A DNA stretch of 64,000 nt, taken from assembly GCF_034350045.1 (NCBI RefSeq), contig NZ_CP133781.1:875001-939000 (forward strand), in the 5' to 3' direction. The notes below the pieces were generated by a model. It did no database searches. It was not told where the DNA came from and was given only the letters and a program-made list of their open reading frames with translations. The translations under genes were made by a program, and so were the position numbers. Numbering within the stretch: position 1 is the stretch's first letter; the number at the start of each line of letters is the position of its first letter. This DNA comes from Pseudomonas sp. CCI4.2. GTDB taxonomy: Bacteria > Pseudomonadota > Gammaproteobacteria > Pseudomonadales > Pseudomonadaceae. Of the stretch, positions 34,407 through 44,653 are shown piece by piece.

Positions 34407-35675
34407 TTAGCCGTTGAAAACGTCATCAACGCTTTTCAGCGGGTAGTTCTTTGGATACGGCAGCGTTGCAACGCCGGTCTCGATGGCGGCTTTAGCCACG
34501 GCATCGGAAATCACGCCCAGCAGACGAGCATCCATTGGTTTCGGGATAATGTACTCACGACCGAACTCCAGCTTGATGCCGCCGTACGCGTCGCACACCT
34601 CCTGAGGAACCGGCAGCTTGGCCAATTGACGCAAAGCGTTAGCCGCGGCGATTTTCATCTCTTCGTTGATGCGCTTGGCGCGAACGTCCAGTGCGCCACG
34701 GAAGATGAATGGGAAGCCCAGCACGTTGTTGACCTGGTTCGGGTAGTCCGAACGGCCTGTGGCCATGATCACGTCATCACGGGTGGCGTGAGCCAACTCG
34801 GGAGCGATTTCCGGGTCCGGGTTCGAGCACGCGAACACGATCGGGTTAGCCGCCATCAGCTTCAGGTTGTCGGCGCTGAGCAGGTTCGGACCTGACAGAC
34901 CCACAAAAACGTCTGCATCAAGCATGGCGTCAGACAGCGTGCGTTTTTCGGTGGCGTGAGCGAATACCGCCTTGTACTGGTTCAGATCGGTACGGCCGGA
35001 GTGAATCACGCCGGTGCGGTCGACCATGAACACGTTTTCGATTTTTGCGCCCATGCTTACCAGCAACTTCATGCAGGAGATGGCCGCAGCGCCAGCACCC
35101 AAGCACACGATTTTCGCGCTCTCAAGGGTTTTGCCGACGATTTCCAAAGCGTTGATCATACCGGCCGCAGTCACGATAGCCGTGCCGTGCTGGTCATCAT
35201 GGAACACCGGAATGTCACATTGTTCAATCAGGGCTTTTTCGATTTCAAAACATTCAGGCGCCTTGATGTCTTCGAGGTTAATGCCGCCGAACGTAATGGA
35301 AATACGCTTAACCGTATCGATGAAGGCTTGCGGGCTCTCGGCATCGACTTCGATGTCGAAAACGTCGATCCCGGCGAAGCGCTTGAACAAAACACCCTTA
35401 CCTTCCATCACGGGCTTGGAAGCCAGCGGGCCAAGGTCACCCAAGCCAAGGATAGCGGTGCCGTTGGAAATCACTGCTACCAGATTTCCTTTGCCGGTGT
35501 ACTTGTAGGCAAGTTCAGGATCACGGGCAATTTCGCGCACAGGCTCAGCAACACCCGGGCTGTAAGCCAAGGCCAGATCGCGGGCAGTTGCGGTTGGCTT
35601 TGTTAGCTCGACGCTCAGTTTCCCTGGGCGAGGATAGGCGTGATATTCGAGAGCGGCAGTTTTCAGATCTGACAT
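34407..35675 (-). CDS. maeB: NADP-type malic enzyme, short form
   Basis: 422 residues. It begins with the malic-enzyme N-terminal domain (LALAYSPGVAEPVREIA; the catalytic Tyr/Lys region includes GKGNLVAVISNGTAILGLGD). The metal-binding segment is DIEVDAESPQAFIDTV and VFHDDQHGTAIVTAAG. The NAD(P)-binding fold has CLGAGAAAISCMKLL. The protein stops after the catalytic part, so it lacks the phosphotransacetylase-like tail of the long MaeB form. It oxidatively decarboxylates malate to pyruvate. On the minus strand a perfect TTGACA (35764-35769) lies about 90 bases upstream, but its -10 is unclear. Confidence 0.93.
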   Translation of the reverse strand: MSDLKTAALEYHAYPRPGKLSVELTKPTATARDLALAYSPGVAEPVREIARDPELAYKYTGKGNLVAVISNGTAILGLGDLGPLASKPVMEGKGVLFKRFAGIDVFDIEVDAESPQAFIDTVKRISITFGGINLEDIKAPECFEIEKALIEQCDIPVFHDDQHGTAIVTAAGMINALEIVGKTLESAKIVCLGAGAAAISCMKLLVSMGAKIENVFMVDRTGVIHSGRTDLNQYKAVFAHATEKRTLSDAMLDADVFVGLSGPNLLSADNLKLMAANPIVFACSNPDPEIAPELAHATRDDVIMATGRSDYPNQVNNVLGFPFIFRGALDVRAKRINEEMKIAAANALRQLAKLPVPQEVCDAYGGIKLEFGREYIIPKPMDARLLGVISDAVAKAAIETGVATLPYPKNYPLKSVDDVFNG

Positions 35676-35855
35676 GTGGGCATTCCGCTTTTTTTACTGT
35701 TGGATGACGGGTCGCCGAGGATACGCAAGATGGAAAGTCCTAACAAGACTGGTCAGTCACTTGTGTCAAGCCCCAGCGCTTACGACTTTACGCCTAGGGC
35801 CACGGAACACAAGGCCTGCAGTGTTCACAATCCGCTATCAAGACTGTCTACAATT

Positions 35856-36659
35856 TTATCTATCGGGGAGATAGAGCATTGCAGGGTGAGTGATGGGCAG
35901 CATCCATCGCGCCTGACCTGCGAAGTGACCACCACGGCGGGAACGGTCAATCACCCAGCCTCGCGCCTCCAGTGTTTGGCCTTTGAGGCGCAGCAACTGC
36001 GCAACGTCGAACTGGCTCAGGAGATTTGGCGCTATGCGCAGAACCAGCGACCCCTCCAACTCGATCCACAGCCCGCCGCCATTACGCTGAACATCGGCGA
36101 CCCGACCAGTAACCAGGGTAAATCCACCAGCGTTGATTTGCCCGACACGCTGCACCGGGGATACTCGCCACACGCCCAATCCTGCCTGACGGGCAACCCG
36201 CTCCGCCGCCTGCTGACACGCCAACAAAGCGACGTTCGGCGTAATTGCCACTTGATAGCCCAACCCCTCGACCAGCAACTGCGCCTCAAGGTTCTCACCC
36301 TCACGACCAAAAATATTGGCCAGTGTACGGCCGTAATGGTCTTTCGGATCCTGCCCGACCCGCACACTGACTTGACCGTCATTGGCGTCGATCAGCGCTT
36401 GCAACCGACGCTTGGCAGCATCGGCGAATGGCTCGGCAGCACGGCCTTTCTTACCGGTCTCGGGCGCATTCATGCCAATCATCCGCACGCTGCGTCCGTC
36501 ACTAAGGCGCACGGTGTCGCCATCTACCACCCGCTGAACGGCGAATACCGGAAGGGTATTAAGTGCAGGACATAGCGCCTGAGCCGTAGACAACCAAATC
36601 GCAGGCATAAAAAAAGCGCCCGCGAGGGACGCCTTTTTAAGCAGTCTGGAGAAGCCCAT
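35856..36659 (-). CDS. Thermonuclease (SNase)-family exported protein
   Basis: 267 residues from ATG 36659 (GGGAGG just upstream); GTG 36680 is an alternative. A signal peptide covers about residues 1-30 (cleavage near AQA). The staphylococcal-nuclease core shows RVVDGDTVRLSDGRSVRMIG, then APETG with the catalytic Glu, and DHYGRTLANIFG with the catalytic Arg. The extra C-terminal part of about 100 residues (GRVADVQRNGGGLWIELEGS and on) has no assigned function here. It would cut nucleic acid in the envelope if active. It follows rpmE on the same strand after 21 bases, so it is probably co-transcribed. Confidence 0.88.
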   Translation of the reverse strand: MGFSRLLKKASLAGAFFMPAIWLSTAQALCPALNTLPVFAVQRVVDGDTVRLSDGRSVRMIGMNAPETGKKGRAAEPFADAAKRRLQALIDANDGQVSVRVGQDPKDHYGRTLANIFGREGENLEAQLLVEGLGYQVAITPNVALLACQQAAERVARQAGLGVWRVSPVQRVGQINAGGFTLVTGRVADVQRNGGGLWIELEGSLVLRIAPNLLSQFDVAQLLRLKGQTLEARGWVIDRSRRGGHFAGQARWMLPITHPAMLYLPDR

Positions 36660-36680
36660 CGGACCTCCCAGACCCACCAT

Positions 36681-36923
36681 TTACTCTGCAGCAGTTTCTG
36701 CGGCAGGAGCTTTTGTAGCGCCGAATGCACCGAAACGCGACTTGAACTTGTCGACGCGGCCGCCGATATCAAGAGTCTTCTGCTTGCCGGTGTAGAACGG
36801 GTGGCACTCGTTGCACACGTCAAGGCTCATTGGCTTGGCGAGGTTAGAACGAGTGTGGATCACATTGCCGCAGCTGCAAGTGGCGACAATGGCTTCGTAT
36901 ACTGGATGGATATCAGCTTTCAT
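36681..36923 (-). CDS. rpmE: 50S ribosomal protein L31
   Basis: 80 residues from ATG 36923, giving [20 protein letters not shown]. Zinc-type cysteines are present in CSCGN and [13 protein letters not shown], so this is the C+ zinc-binding form, not the zinc-independent YkgM paralogue. The tail after FGAFGATKA is Ala-rich and a few residues longer than in most relatives. It is divergent from priA, a conserved arrangement. Confidence 0.97.
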   Translation of the reverse strand: MKADIHPVYEAIVATCSCGNVIHTRSNLAKPMSLDVCNECHPFYTGKQKTLDIGGRVDKFKSRFGAFGATKAPAAETAAE

Positions 36924-37089
36924 GGGTATTTCCTCGGCTAGCGTGCCGCCACTCAACACTATTGTTGAATACCGCACGTAATAAGGCTGCGGATACTACC
37001 AGACAATTGCTAGGACGCAAGCGAACTTTTACACCGGCCGTCTGCTAAGATCGCCGCTTCGTCACAGACCGTTACAGAGAACCCTCCGC

Positions 37090-39309
37090 GTGCCCGACGC
37101 CATTTTGCGCCTCGCCCTGCCCTCGCCGCTCAGACGTTTATTCGACTACCGCGCGCCTCCTGGAGTGCTGCGTAGCGCGCTGCAACCCGGAATGCGGGTG
37201 CGGGTGCCTTTCGGGCGTCGAGAAATGATCGGCATTTTGATCGAAGTGGTGGATCACAGCGACGTGCCGGCTGAAAAGCTCAAGCCCGCCGTGGCGATAT
37301 TGGATCACGAAGCGCCGCTGCCGCCGTCATTGTTCAAGCTGTGCCTGTGGACCGCGCAATACTATCAACACAGCCTTGGCGACACCTTGAGCTGGGCGTT
37401 GCCGGTACTGTTGCGCCAGGGCGAACCCGCGCAATCTCGTCAGGAGCGGTTCTGGCAGGTGACCCCCGGCGCCCGGCTGGATGACCCGCGCATCGCGCGC
37501 GCGCCCAAACAACGGGAAGCCCTGACTACGCTGGCGCAACACCCCCACGGCGTTGCGCATCAGTTGCTCAGCAAATTAATGCTGAACCGCGAGAGCCTTA
37601 GTCTGCTGCTCGCCAAGGACATGGTCCACGTCGAAGTGCGTCGCCATGCGCCCAGCGAACGCCATGAACGCTGGCTCGCACAACCGGAACTGCCGCTGAA
37701 CCCGGAACAGCGCGCTGCGTATGAAGCCATTCGCGCCGGCTTCGACAGCTTTCATTCGTTCCTGCTGGCGGGCGTGACCGGCAGCGGAAAGACCGAAGTC
37801 TATTTACAGCTGATCCGCGAAACCCTTGAAGCGGGCAAGCAGGCGCTGGTGTTGATCCCCGAGATCAACCTTGGCCCGCAAACCTTGGCGCGTTTCGAGC
37901 AACGTTTTAACGCGCGCATTGCGCTGGTGCATTCGGCCGTCAGCGACCGGGATCGCCTCGACGCGTGGTTGGCCGCTCGGGACGGAGAAGCCGACATCAT
38001 TATCGGCACCCGCTCGGCGCTGTTCACACCGATGAAAAATCCCGGCCTGATCATCATTGATGAAGAGCACGACGGTTCCTATAAACAGCAGGAGGGCCTG
38101 CGCTACCACGCCCGCGATCTGGCGCTGGTTCGGGCGCGGCAGGAGAACATTCCGATCGTGCTCGGCTCGGCTACGCCGTCGCTGGAAAGTCTGCACAACG
38201 CCTACACCGGCCGCTACGGTTTACTGCACCTGAATCAACGGGCAGGCGGTGCGCAGCAACCGAAATTCTTGCGCTTGGACGTCAAAAGCCGTCCGCTGGA
38301 CAGCGGTATTTCCGGGCCGATGCAACAAGCCATCGGCCAAACACTCGCGGCAGGCCAGCAAGTGCTGGTATTCCTTAACCGCCGTGGATTTGCACCGACC
38401 CTGTTGTGTCACGACTGCGGCTGGCTGTCGGAGTGTCCGCGTTGTGATGCGAGAATGACCGTACATCAACGCTCCGGCGAACTGCGTTGTCACCATTGCG
38501 GCCATGTCGAGCGCACGCCGCGTCGCTGCCCGTCGTGCGGCAAAGTCGATTTACGTCCGGTAGGTGCCGGCACCGAACGCGCCGAAGAGCGCTTGGGAAT
38601 TTTGTTTCCGGACTTCCCAGTGTTGCGGGTGGATCGCGACAGCACCTCGCGTAAAGATGCGATGAACCAGTTATTTGCCACCATTCAGCGCGGTCAGCCG
38701 TGCATTTTAGTCGGCACGCAAATGCTCGCCAAAGGGCATCACTTCCCACGGGTAACGCTGGTATCGATTTTGGATGCCGATGGCGGGCTGTTTTCCGGCG
38801 ACTTCCGCGCCAGCGAACGCATGGCGCAGTTGATCGTCCAGGTCGCGGGCCGAGCCGGGCGCGCTGAAGAACCGGGCAGAGTGATCATCCAGACCCATTT
38901 GGCCGACCACCCACTGCTGATTCAACTGACGGAACAAGGCTATTTTGCCTTCGCTGAACAAGCGCTCAGCGAACGCCGTGCTGCGGGCCTGCCACCGTTT
39001 TCTCACCTAGCGTTGCTGCGGGCTGAAGCGCACAAGCCGGGGCAGGCCGAAAGCTTTCTCGACAATGCCTGCGCCGAAGCCGAGCGCTTGTTAGCAGAAA
39101 TGAACCTGGGCGCCATTGAGCTCCTGGGCCCGGTGCCCGCTCCCATGGAGCGCCGCGCCGGACGCTATCGCGCACAGTTGCTGTTGCAAGCCAGCGCCCG
39201 TGCGCCGCTGCATAGACTGCTCAGCGCGTGGTTATTGGTGCTTGAACAAATGCCCAGCGGCCGACAAGTGCGCTGGTCGCTGGATGTGGACCCGGTAGAT
39301 TTGTATTGA
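37090..39309 (+). CDS. priA: Primosomal protein N' (replication restart helicase)
   Basis: 739 residues from GTG 37090. The N-terminal DNA-binding domain is followed by the helicase core: Walker A in GVTGSGKTEVYLQL (about 230-243), DEEH in IIIDEEHDGSYKQQEG, and helicase motifs LVGTQMLAKGHHFP and QVAGRAGRAEEPG. Between them, zinc-binding cysteines are arranged as CHDCGWLSECPRCDA and CHHCGHV and CPSCGKVDL, eight in all. It reloads the replisome at stalled forks. It is divergent from rpmE and followed by a REPIN, then argS. Confidence 0.97.
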   Translation: MPDAILRLALPSPLRRLFDYRAPPGVLRSALQPGMRVRVPFGRREMIGILIEVVDHSDVPAEKLKPAVAILDHEAPLPPSLFKLCLWTAQYYQHSLGDTLSWALPVLLRQGEPAQSRQERFWQVTPGARLDDPRIARAPKQREALTTLAQHPHGVAHQLLSKLMLNRESLSLLLAKDMVHVEVRRHAPSERHERWLAQPELPLNPEQRAAYEAIRAGFDSFHSFLLAGVTGSGKTEVYLQLIRETLEAGKQALVLIPEINLGPQTLARFEQRFNARIALVHSAVSDRDRLDAWLAARDGEADIIIGTRSALFTPMKNPGLIIIDEEHDGSYKQQEGLRYHARDLALVRARQENIPIVLGSATPSLESLHNAYTGRYGLLHLNQRAGGAQQPKFLRLDVKSRPLDSGISGPMQQAIGQTLAAGQQVLVFLNRRGFAPTLLCHDCGWLSECPRCDARMTVHQRSGELRCHHCGHVERTPRRCPSCGKVDLRPVGAGTERAEERLGILFPDFPVLRVDRDSTSRKDAMNQLFATIQRGQPCILVGTQMLAKGHHFPRVTLVSILDADGGLFSGDFRASERMAQLIVQVAGRAGRAEEPGRVIIQTHLADHPLLIQLTEQGYFAFAEQALSERRAAGLPPFSHLALLRAEAHKPGQAESFLDNACAEAERLLAEMNLGAIELLGPVPAPMERRAGRYRAQLLLQASARAPLHRLLSAWLLVLEQMPSGRQVRWSLDVDPVDLY

Positions 39310-39327
39310 GCGTCAAACAACACCCCT

Positions 39328-39400
39328 CTGTGGAGCCAACTTGTTGGCGAAGGCCGGTAAACCAACAAACCGCCTTCGCCAACAAGCTGGTACCTACAGA
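39328..39400. repeat. REPIN-type paired REP palindromes between priA and argS
   Basis: TGTGGAGCCAACTTGTTGGC on the left and GCCAACAAGCTGGTACCTACA on the right, nearly inverted copies around a 30-base spacer. Same family as at 34.3 and 49.6 kb; the right arm has drifted. Confidence 0.82.
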
Positions 39401-39541
39401 GTTCAAAACACTCACAAACGCAGTCCTCTGTGAGACCGCACATCCGTCGTGGTTGGCAAGGCCGCCCTCGCAACGGATAATGCCCAGTTTTTCCACCCGC
39501 GCATCCAGGCGCCGCCGCGCTTGCGGTCGAAAGAGAGCACC

Positions 39542-41278
39542 ATGAAAGACACTATTCGCCAGTTGATTCAACAAGCCCTGACCCAACTCGTCAACGAAGG
39601 CGTACTGCCTGAAGGGCTGACCCCGGCGATACAAGTGGAAAACGTGAGGGATAAAACCCACGGGGATTTCGCCAGCAATATCGCGATGATGCTGGCCAAA
39701 CCTGCTGGCATGAAGCCTCGTGACCTGGCAGAAAAGCTGGTCGCTGCCCTGCCTGCCGATTCGCAAGTCAGCAAAGTGGACATCGCCGGCCCCGGCTTCC
39801 TCAACTTCTTTCAGAACACTCAAGCGCTGGCAGCGCGCCTCGATGCTGCGCTGGTCGATCCGCAACTGTCGGTGCGTAAAGTGGGCGCTGCACAACGGGT
39901 AGTGGTCGATCTGTCCGCACCGAACCTGGCCAAAGAGATGCACGTCGGGCATTTGCGTTCGACCATCATTGGCGACGGCGTGGCTAATGTGCTGGAATTT
40001 CTAGGCGACACCGTCATTCGGCAGAACCACGTCGGTGACTGGGGTACCCAGTTCGGCATGTTGCTGGCGTACTTGCAGGAAAAACCGACGGCCAGTGATG
40101 AATTGTCAGACTTGGAAAATTTCTACCGAGCTGCCAAACATCGCTTCGACGAGTCCGAAGAGTTCGCCGAGCGAGCACGAGGTCTGGTGGTCAAGTTACA
40201 AGCCGGTGATCCTGATTGCCTGGCGTTGTGGGCGCACTTCAAAGACATCTCCCTGCTGCATTGCCAACAAACCTACGAACGCCTCAACGTCAAACTGACC
40301 TCGGCCGACGTCATGGGCGAAAGCGCCTACAACGATGATCTGCCAAAGGTTGTCAGCGACCTCAAAACCACCGGCCTGCTGGTTGAAAGCAACGGCGCGC
40401 AGTGTGTGTTCCTTGAAGAATTCAAAACCGCCGAAGGCACGCCGCTGCCGGTGATTGTGCAGAAAAACGGCGGCGGCTATCTGTATGCCACCACCGACCT
40501 GGCCGCTATCCGGTATCGCAGCAACGTCTTGAAAGCGGATCGGGCGCTGTATTTTGTCGACCAACGACAGGCGTTGCATTTCCAGCAAGTATTTGAAGTC
40601 GCACGCCGTGCCAACTTTGTGACCAACGGCATGCAGATGGAACACATGGGGTTTGGCACCATGAACGGCGCTGACGGCCGTCCGTTCAAAACCCGTGACG
40701 GCGGCACCGTCAAGCTGGTTGACCTGCTCGATGAAGCAGAGGAACGCGCCTACACCCTGGTCAAAGAAAAGAACCCGGAAGTCGCCGAAGACGAACTGCG
40801 CAGCATTGCAAAGGCCGTTGGCATCAGCGCGGTGAAATATGCCGACTTGTCCAAACACCGCACAAGCGATTACAGCTTCAACTTCGATCAGATGCTCAGC
40901 TTCGAAGGCAACACCGCCCCCTATCTGCTGTATGCCTACACCCGCGTGGCGGGTGTTTTCCGCAAGCTCGGTAAACCGTTCGACGTCACCCAAGGGCAGA
41001 TCGTCCTTGAAGCGCCGCAAGAAACCGACTTGGCAGCACGATTGGCGCAATTCGGTGAGACCCTGAATAACGTCGCCGAAAGAGGCACGCCGCACGTGTT
41101 GTGCGCTTACGTCTACGACCTGGCCGGTTTGTTCTCCAGCTTCTACGAGAACTGCCCGATCCTCGGTGCGGAAAATCCGGAACAACAGCAAAGCCGTCTG
41201 CGCCTTGCCGCGTTAACCGGTCGCACCCTCAAGCAAGGCCTGGAACTCTTGGGTCTGGACACTCTGGAGCGCATGTAA
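39542..41278 (+). CDS. argS: Arginyl-tRNA synthetase
   Basis: 578 residues from ATG 39542, preceded by GAGAG; upstream extension to 39449 is not supported. The N-terminal Add-1 domain that recognises the tRNA elbow spans about 1-110. The class I HIGH motif is HVGH in [18 protein letters not shown], and the C-terminal helical domain starts near residue 450. As in many ArgRS there is no canonical KMSK. The 3' end is followed two bases later by the FtsN-like gene. Confidence 0.97.
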   Translation: MKDTIRQLIQQALTQLVNEGVLPEGLTPAIQVENVRDKTHGDFASNIAMMLAKPAGMKPRDLAEKLVAALPADSQVSKVDIAGPGFLNFFQNTQALAARLDAALVDPQLSVRKVGAAQRVVVDLSAPNLAKEMHVGHLRSTIIGDGVANVLEFLGDTVIRQNHVGDWGTQFGMLLAYLQEKPTASDELSDLENFYRAAKHRFDESEEFAERARGLVVKLQAGDPDCLALWAHFKDISLLHCQQTYERLNVKLTSADVMGESAYNDDLPKVVSDLKTTGLLVESNGAQCVFLEEFKTAEGTPLPVIVQKNGGGYLYATTDLAAIRYRSNVLKADRALYFVDQRQALHFQQVFEVARRANFVTNGMQMEHMGFGTMNGADGRPFKTRDGGTVKLVDLLDEAEERAYTLVKEKNPEVAEDELRSIAKAVGISAVKYADLSKHRTSDYSFNFDQMLSFEGNTAPYLLYAYTRVAGVFRKLGKPFDVTQGQIVLEAPQETDLAARLAQFGETLNNVAERGTPHVLCAYVYDLAGLFSSFYENCPILGAENPEQQQSRLRLAALTGRTLKQGLELLGLDTLERM

Positions 41279-41279
41279 G

Positions 41280-41975
41280 TTGGCTGTGAAGAAAAAACCT
41301 GCTCCCAAGCGCGGCGCCAGCCGTTATCAGGCACCCGCAAAGAAGCCGATTCCGGGATGGTTATGGCTAGCGATTGGCCTTGCGGTAGGCGCTTTTGTGG
41401 TTGTGCTGATGAAAATCGGACCGAGTGGCGCAGAGGTCAAACGCGTCAAAGAAGAAACTAAAGCGGCAAAAATCGCCGAAGCCAACAAAGTGCCGCCCAG
41501 CCCTCAGGCGCCAGTGAAGCCCAAATACGACTTCTATACCCTGCTGCCTGAGTCGGAAGTTATCGTGCCCAACGAAGCGGTGCCGGAGAAAACCCCACCG
41601 ATTGTTGCGCCCATCGTGGCGCCAGTCACCCCGGAGCAGGCGGCGAAAATTGACACTGCCCGCGCCCAAGCGGCCCTCAGTGGCGTCACTCCGCCGCCGG
41701 CACCGCCGGTGGTCAAACCAGGTCCGGCAGCCGTGACCAAGTTCTTCTTGCAGGCCGGTTCGTTCCGTAAAGAGACTGACGCCGATAAAGTCCGTGCGCA
41801 GATTATTTTGCTCGGGCAAGCGGTACAGGTTGAGTCGGGCACGGTGAAAGATGAAACCTGGTTCCGGGTGCTGGTCGGCCCGTTCAGCAACCGCGAACAA
41901 CTGACCATTGCCCAAAAGCAATTGGCCGGCAGCGGCTTTAGCAACTTGTTGTTACAGCAGCGCCAAGGTAAGTAA
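41280..41975 (+). CDS. FtsN-like SPOR-domain cell division protein
   Basis: 231 residues from TTG 41280, two bases after argS. A basic cytoplasmic N-terminus (KKKPAPKRGASRYQ), one membrane segment (about 26-44, WLWLAIGLAVGAFVVVLM), a Pro/Ala-rich periplasmic linker, and a C-terminal SPOR domain (TKFFLQAGSFRKETDADKVR). The position between argS and hslV is the FtsN locus in Pseudomonas. FtsN triggers septal peptidoglycan synthesis; the short activating region is hard to recognise by eye. Confidence 0.87.
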   Translation: MAVKKKPAPKRGASRYQAPAKKPIPGWLWLAIGLAVGAFVVVLMKIGPSGAEVKRVKEETKAAKIAEANKVPPSPQAPVKPKYDFYTLLPESEVIVPNEAVPEKTPPIVAPIVAPVTPEQAAKIDTARAQAALSGVTPPPAPPVVKPGPAAVTKFFLQAGSFRKETDADKVRAQIILLGQAVQVESGTVKDETWFRVLVGPFSNREQLTIAQKQLAGSGFSNLLLQQRQGK

Positions 41976-41994
41976 ATTCGGACATGACATCTAT

Positions 41995-42085
41995 CCTGTG
42001 GGAGCGGGCTTGCCTGCCAATGGCTTTACACGGTGTATCTGTAACACCGCGTTGAATGCTTCGCAGGCAAGCCTACTCCCACAGG
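41995..42085. repeat. Second-type REP pair (GGGAGCGGGCTTGCCTGC)
   Basis: CCTGTGGGAGCGGGCTTGCC on the left and the inverted GGCAAGCCTACTCCCACAGG on the right with a spacer that is itself partly symmetrical. This is a different Pseudomonas REP family from the GGAGCCAACTTGTTGGC type found elsewhere in the window. It lies in the 276-base ftsN-hslV gap. Confidence 0.85.
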
Positions 42086-42177
42086 TCTGATGCAGCCCTG
42101 TGGGGGCATGTTGTTCTTCTTACCGCTAAAGTTTGAAACTTGAAGCTGCCGCCACACTCACCCTTTCATCCCCCACG

Positions 42178-42205
42178 GTTGAAATGCCAGTCCCCACCCC
42201 CATAT
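42178..42205 (+). promoter_or_regulatory. Sigma-32 (heat-shock) promoter of hslVU
   Basis: GTTGAAA (42178-42184), a 13-base spacer, CCCCATAT (42198-42205). This fits the RpoH consensus CTTGAAA-N13/14-CCCCATnT with a single mismatch in the -35. It lies about 47 bases before the hslV start, as expected for a known heat-shock operon. Confidence 0.8.
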
Positions 42206-42251
42206 GAGTTTCCACTAGGGCATTTTCGCCCCGCTGCGTGGAGACTCTCCC

Positions 42252-42782
42252 TTGACCACCATCGTTTCAGTGCGCCGTAACGGCAAAGTCGTCATGGCCG
42301 GCGACGGCCAGGTTTCCCTCGGCAATACCGTCATGAAAGGCAACGCGAAAAAAGTGCGGCGCCTATACCACGGCGAAGTGATCGCCGGGTTCGCCGGGGC
42401 CACCGCCGACGCCTTCACGCTGTTCGAGCGTTTTGAAGGCCAGTTGGAAAAACATCAAGGCCATCTGGTTCGCGCCGCCGTTGAATTGGCGAAAGAATGG
42501 CGAACCGACCGCTCCCTGAGCCGCCTTGAAGCAATGCTCGCGGTTGCCAACAAAGATGCCTCGCTGATCATTACCGGCAACGGCGACGTCGTTGAGCCCG
42601 AAGATGGCCTGATTGCCATGGGTTCCGGTGGTGCGTTCGCTCAAGCCGCCGCCCGCGCCCTGTTGATGAAAACCGAACTCTCAGCGCGTGAAATTGCCGA
42701 AACCGCGCTGGGCATCGCTGCCGACATCTGCGTATTCACCAACCACAACATCACCATTGAGGAGCAGGACCTCGCCGAATAA
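42252..42782 (+). CDS. hslV: ATP-dependent protease subunit HslV (ClpQ)
   Basis: 176 residues from TTG 42252. After removal of Met the catalytic Thr1 is exposed in [19 protein letters not shown], with Lys and Gly residues ([15 protein letters not shown]) of the Ntn-hydrolase active site. It forms a double hexamer capped by HslU and degrades misfolded or regulatory proteins in the cytosol. It lies 67 bases before hslU, in one operon from the sigma-32 promoter. Confidence 0.97.
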   Translation: MTTIVSVRRNGKVVMAGDGQVSLGNTVMKGNAKKVRRLYHGEVIAGFAGATADAFTLFERFEGQLEKHQGHLVRAAVELAKEWRTDRSLSRLEAMLAVANKDASLIITGNGDVVEPEDGLIAMGSGGAFAQAAARALLMKTELSAREIAETALGIAADICVFTNHNITIEEQDLAE

Positions 42783-42849
42783 GCCATTTTCCAGGCCGCC
42801 CACTTTGAGCGGCAAGAGCGCTTTTTTCAGCTAGAGGACCGCCACTATC

Positions 42850-44187
42850 ATGTCTATGACTCCCCGCGAAATCGTCCACGAACTCAATCGGCACATCATT
42901 GGCCAGGACGATGCCAAACGCGCCGTCGCCATTGCACTGCGTAACCGCTGGCGCCGGATGCAGCTGCCTGAAGAGCTGCGTGTTGAAGTGACTCCGAAAA
43001 ATATTCTGATGATCGGGCCCACCGGTGTCGGTAAGACCGAGATCGCCCGTCGCCTGGCGAAACTGGCCAACGCGCCGTTCATCAAAGTCGAAGCCACCAA
43101 GTTCACCGAAGTGGGCTACGTCGGCCGCGATGTCGAATCGATCATCCGCGACTTGGCCGATGCCGCAATCAAACTGCTGCGCGAACAGGAAATGACGAAG
43201 GTTCAGCACCGTGCCGAAGACGCGGCGGAAGACCGGATCCTTGATGCCTTACTGCCACCTGCGCGAGTGGGTTTCAACGAGGATGCCGCGCCAGCCTCTG
43301 ACTCCAACACCCGTCAGCTGTTTCGCAAACGCCTGCGTGAAGGTCAGTTAGATGACAAAGAAATAGAAATCGAAGTCGCCGACACGGTGGGTGTCGATAT
43401 CTCCGCGCCACCCGGCATGGAAGAGATGACCAACCAGTTGCAAAGCTTGTTCGCGAACATGGGCAAAGGCAAAAAGAAAAGCCGCAAGCTCAAGGTCAAA
43501 GACGCGTTGAAACTGGTGCGTGATGAAGAAGCCGGGCGTTTAGTCAACGAAGAAGAACTCAAGGCCAAAGCGCTGGAAGCTGTTGAACAACACGGCATAG
43601 TGTTCATCGATGAGATCGACAAAGTCGCCAAACGCGGTAATACCAGTGGTGTCGACGTGTCCCGTGAAGGCGTGCAACGTGATCTGTTGCCGCTGATCGA
43701 AGGCTGCACCGTGAACACCAAACTGGGCATGGTCAAGACTGACCACATCCTGTTCATTGCCTCCGGCGCCTTCCACCTGAGCAAGCCGAGCGATCTGGTA
43801 CCCGAGCTGCAAGGTCGTCTGCCGATCCGCGTCGAGCTCAAAGCCCTGACGCCGCAAGACTTCGAACGTATCCTCTGCGAACCCCATGCATCGCTGACCG
43901 AGCAGTACCGCGAGTTGCTAAAAACCGAAGGCCTGAACATCGAGTTCCTGCCCGACGGCATCAAGCGCATCGCCGAGATTGCCTGGCAGGTGAACGAGAA
44001 AACCGAGAACATCGGTGCCCGTCGTTTGCACACCTTGCTCGAACGCTTGCTTGAAGAAGTGTCGTTCAGCGCCGGTGACCTCGCCGCCGCGCAGGGCGCG
44101 GAGACCATCCGCATCGACGCCGAATACGTCAACGTTCACCTGGGCGAACTGGCCAAAGACGAAGATCTATCAAGGTACATACTGTAA
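42850..44187 (+). CDS. hslU: ATP-dependent protease ATPase subunit HslU (ClpY)
   Basis: 445 residues. The N-terminus [20 protein letters not shown] leads into Walker [15 protein letters not shown]. The pore loop is GYVGRD. The family-specific I domain spans about residues 110-245, Walker B is in [15 protein letters not shown], and sensor and arginine residues lie in the C-terminal part ending SRYIL, whose tail docks in HslV. AGAGG precedes the ATG. Confidence 0.98.
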   Translation: MSMTPREIVHELNRHIIGQDDAKRAVAIALRNRWRRMQLPEELRVEVTPKNILMIGPTGVGKTEIARRLAKLANAPFIKVEATKFTEVGYVGRDVESIIRDLADAAIKLLREQEMTKVQHRAEDAAEDRILDALLPPARVGFNEDAAPASDSNTRQLFRKRLREGQLDDKEIEIEVADTVGVDISAPPGMEEMTNQLQSLFANMGKGKKKSRKLKVKDALKLVRDEEAGRLVNEEELKAKALEAVEQHGIVFIDEIDKVAKRGNTSGVDVSREGVQRDLLPLIEGCTVNTKLGMVKTDHILFIASGAFHLSKPSDLVPELQGRLPIRVELKALTPQDFERILCEPHASLTEQYRELLKTEGLNIEFLPDGIKRIAEIAWQVNEKTENIGARRLHTLLERLLEEVSFSAGDLAAAQGAETIRIDAEYVNVHLGELAKDEDLSRYIL

Positions 44188-44252
44188 GCGGCAAGCTTTA
44201 AGCCGCAAGCGGCAAGTGGATTGCGATCCGCTTGTAGCTTGCAGCTTGTAAC
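44188..44252. repeat. GCAAGC/GCTTGC inverted repeat block after hslU
   Basis: GCGGCAAGCTTTAAGCCGCAAGC and CGCTTGTAGCTTGCAGCTTG can pair in part; related units lie between gltB and gltD. It begins at the hslU stop and probably shapes the hslU 3' end. Confidence 0.6.
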
Positions 44253-44275
44253 TCACCCCTTTAGGCTCTCGTCCT

Positions 44276-44653
44276 ATGCCCAACCTTCCCTCTGCTATCA
44301 ATCTCCACAAAGCCTCGAAAACCCTGACGCTGAAATACGCAACCGGTGAGGAGTACCACCTGCCTGCCGAATTTTTGCGCGTGCATTCGCCGTCGGCGGA
44401 AGTTCAGGGCCATGGTCATCCGATCCTGCAATTCGGCAAGCTGGGTGTCGGCTTGAGCAAGATCGAACCGGCTGGGCAGTACGCACTAAAATTGACCTTC
44501 GACGACGGTCATGACAGCGGACTGTTCACTTGGGAATATCTGTACCAATTGGCGCAACGCCAGGAACAGTTATGGGACGATTATCTTGCTGAGCTGAAAG
44601 CGGCTGGAAAGTCCCGCGACCCCTCCGAGCAAATCATCAAGCTGATGCTCTAG
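44276..44653 (+). CDS. DUF971-family protein
   Basis: 125 residues, matching DUF971, a small domain also found at the N-terminus of gamma-butyrobetaine hydroxylases. Conserved features include LRVHSPSAEVQGHGHP and the C-terminal SGLFTWEYLYQL. Some members are implicated in iron-sulfur or metal handling, but the role of this stand-alone form is unknown. It sits between hslU and phaC1, a stable position in Pseudomonas. Confidence 0.88.
   Translation: MPNLPSAINLHKASKTLTLKYATGEEYHLPAEFLRVHSPSAEVQGHGHPILQFGKLGVGLSKIEPAGQYALKLTFDDGHDSGLFTWEYLYQLAQRQEQLWDDYLAELKAAGKSRDPSEQIIKLML

Noticed and set aside
40196..41191. 331-codon open frame antisense to argS
   Set aside because: Mirror frame of argS; no independent evidence of coding.
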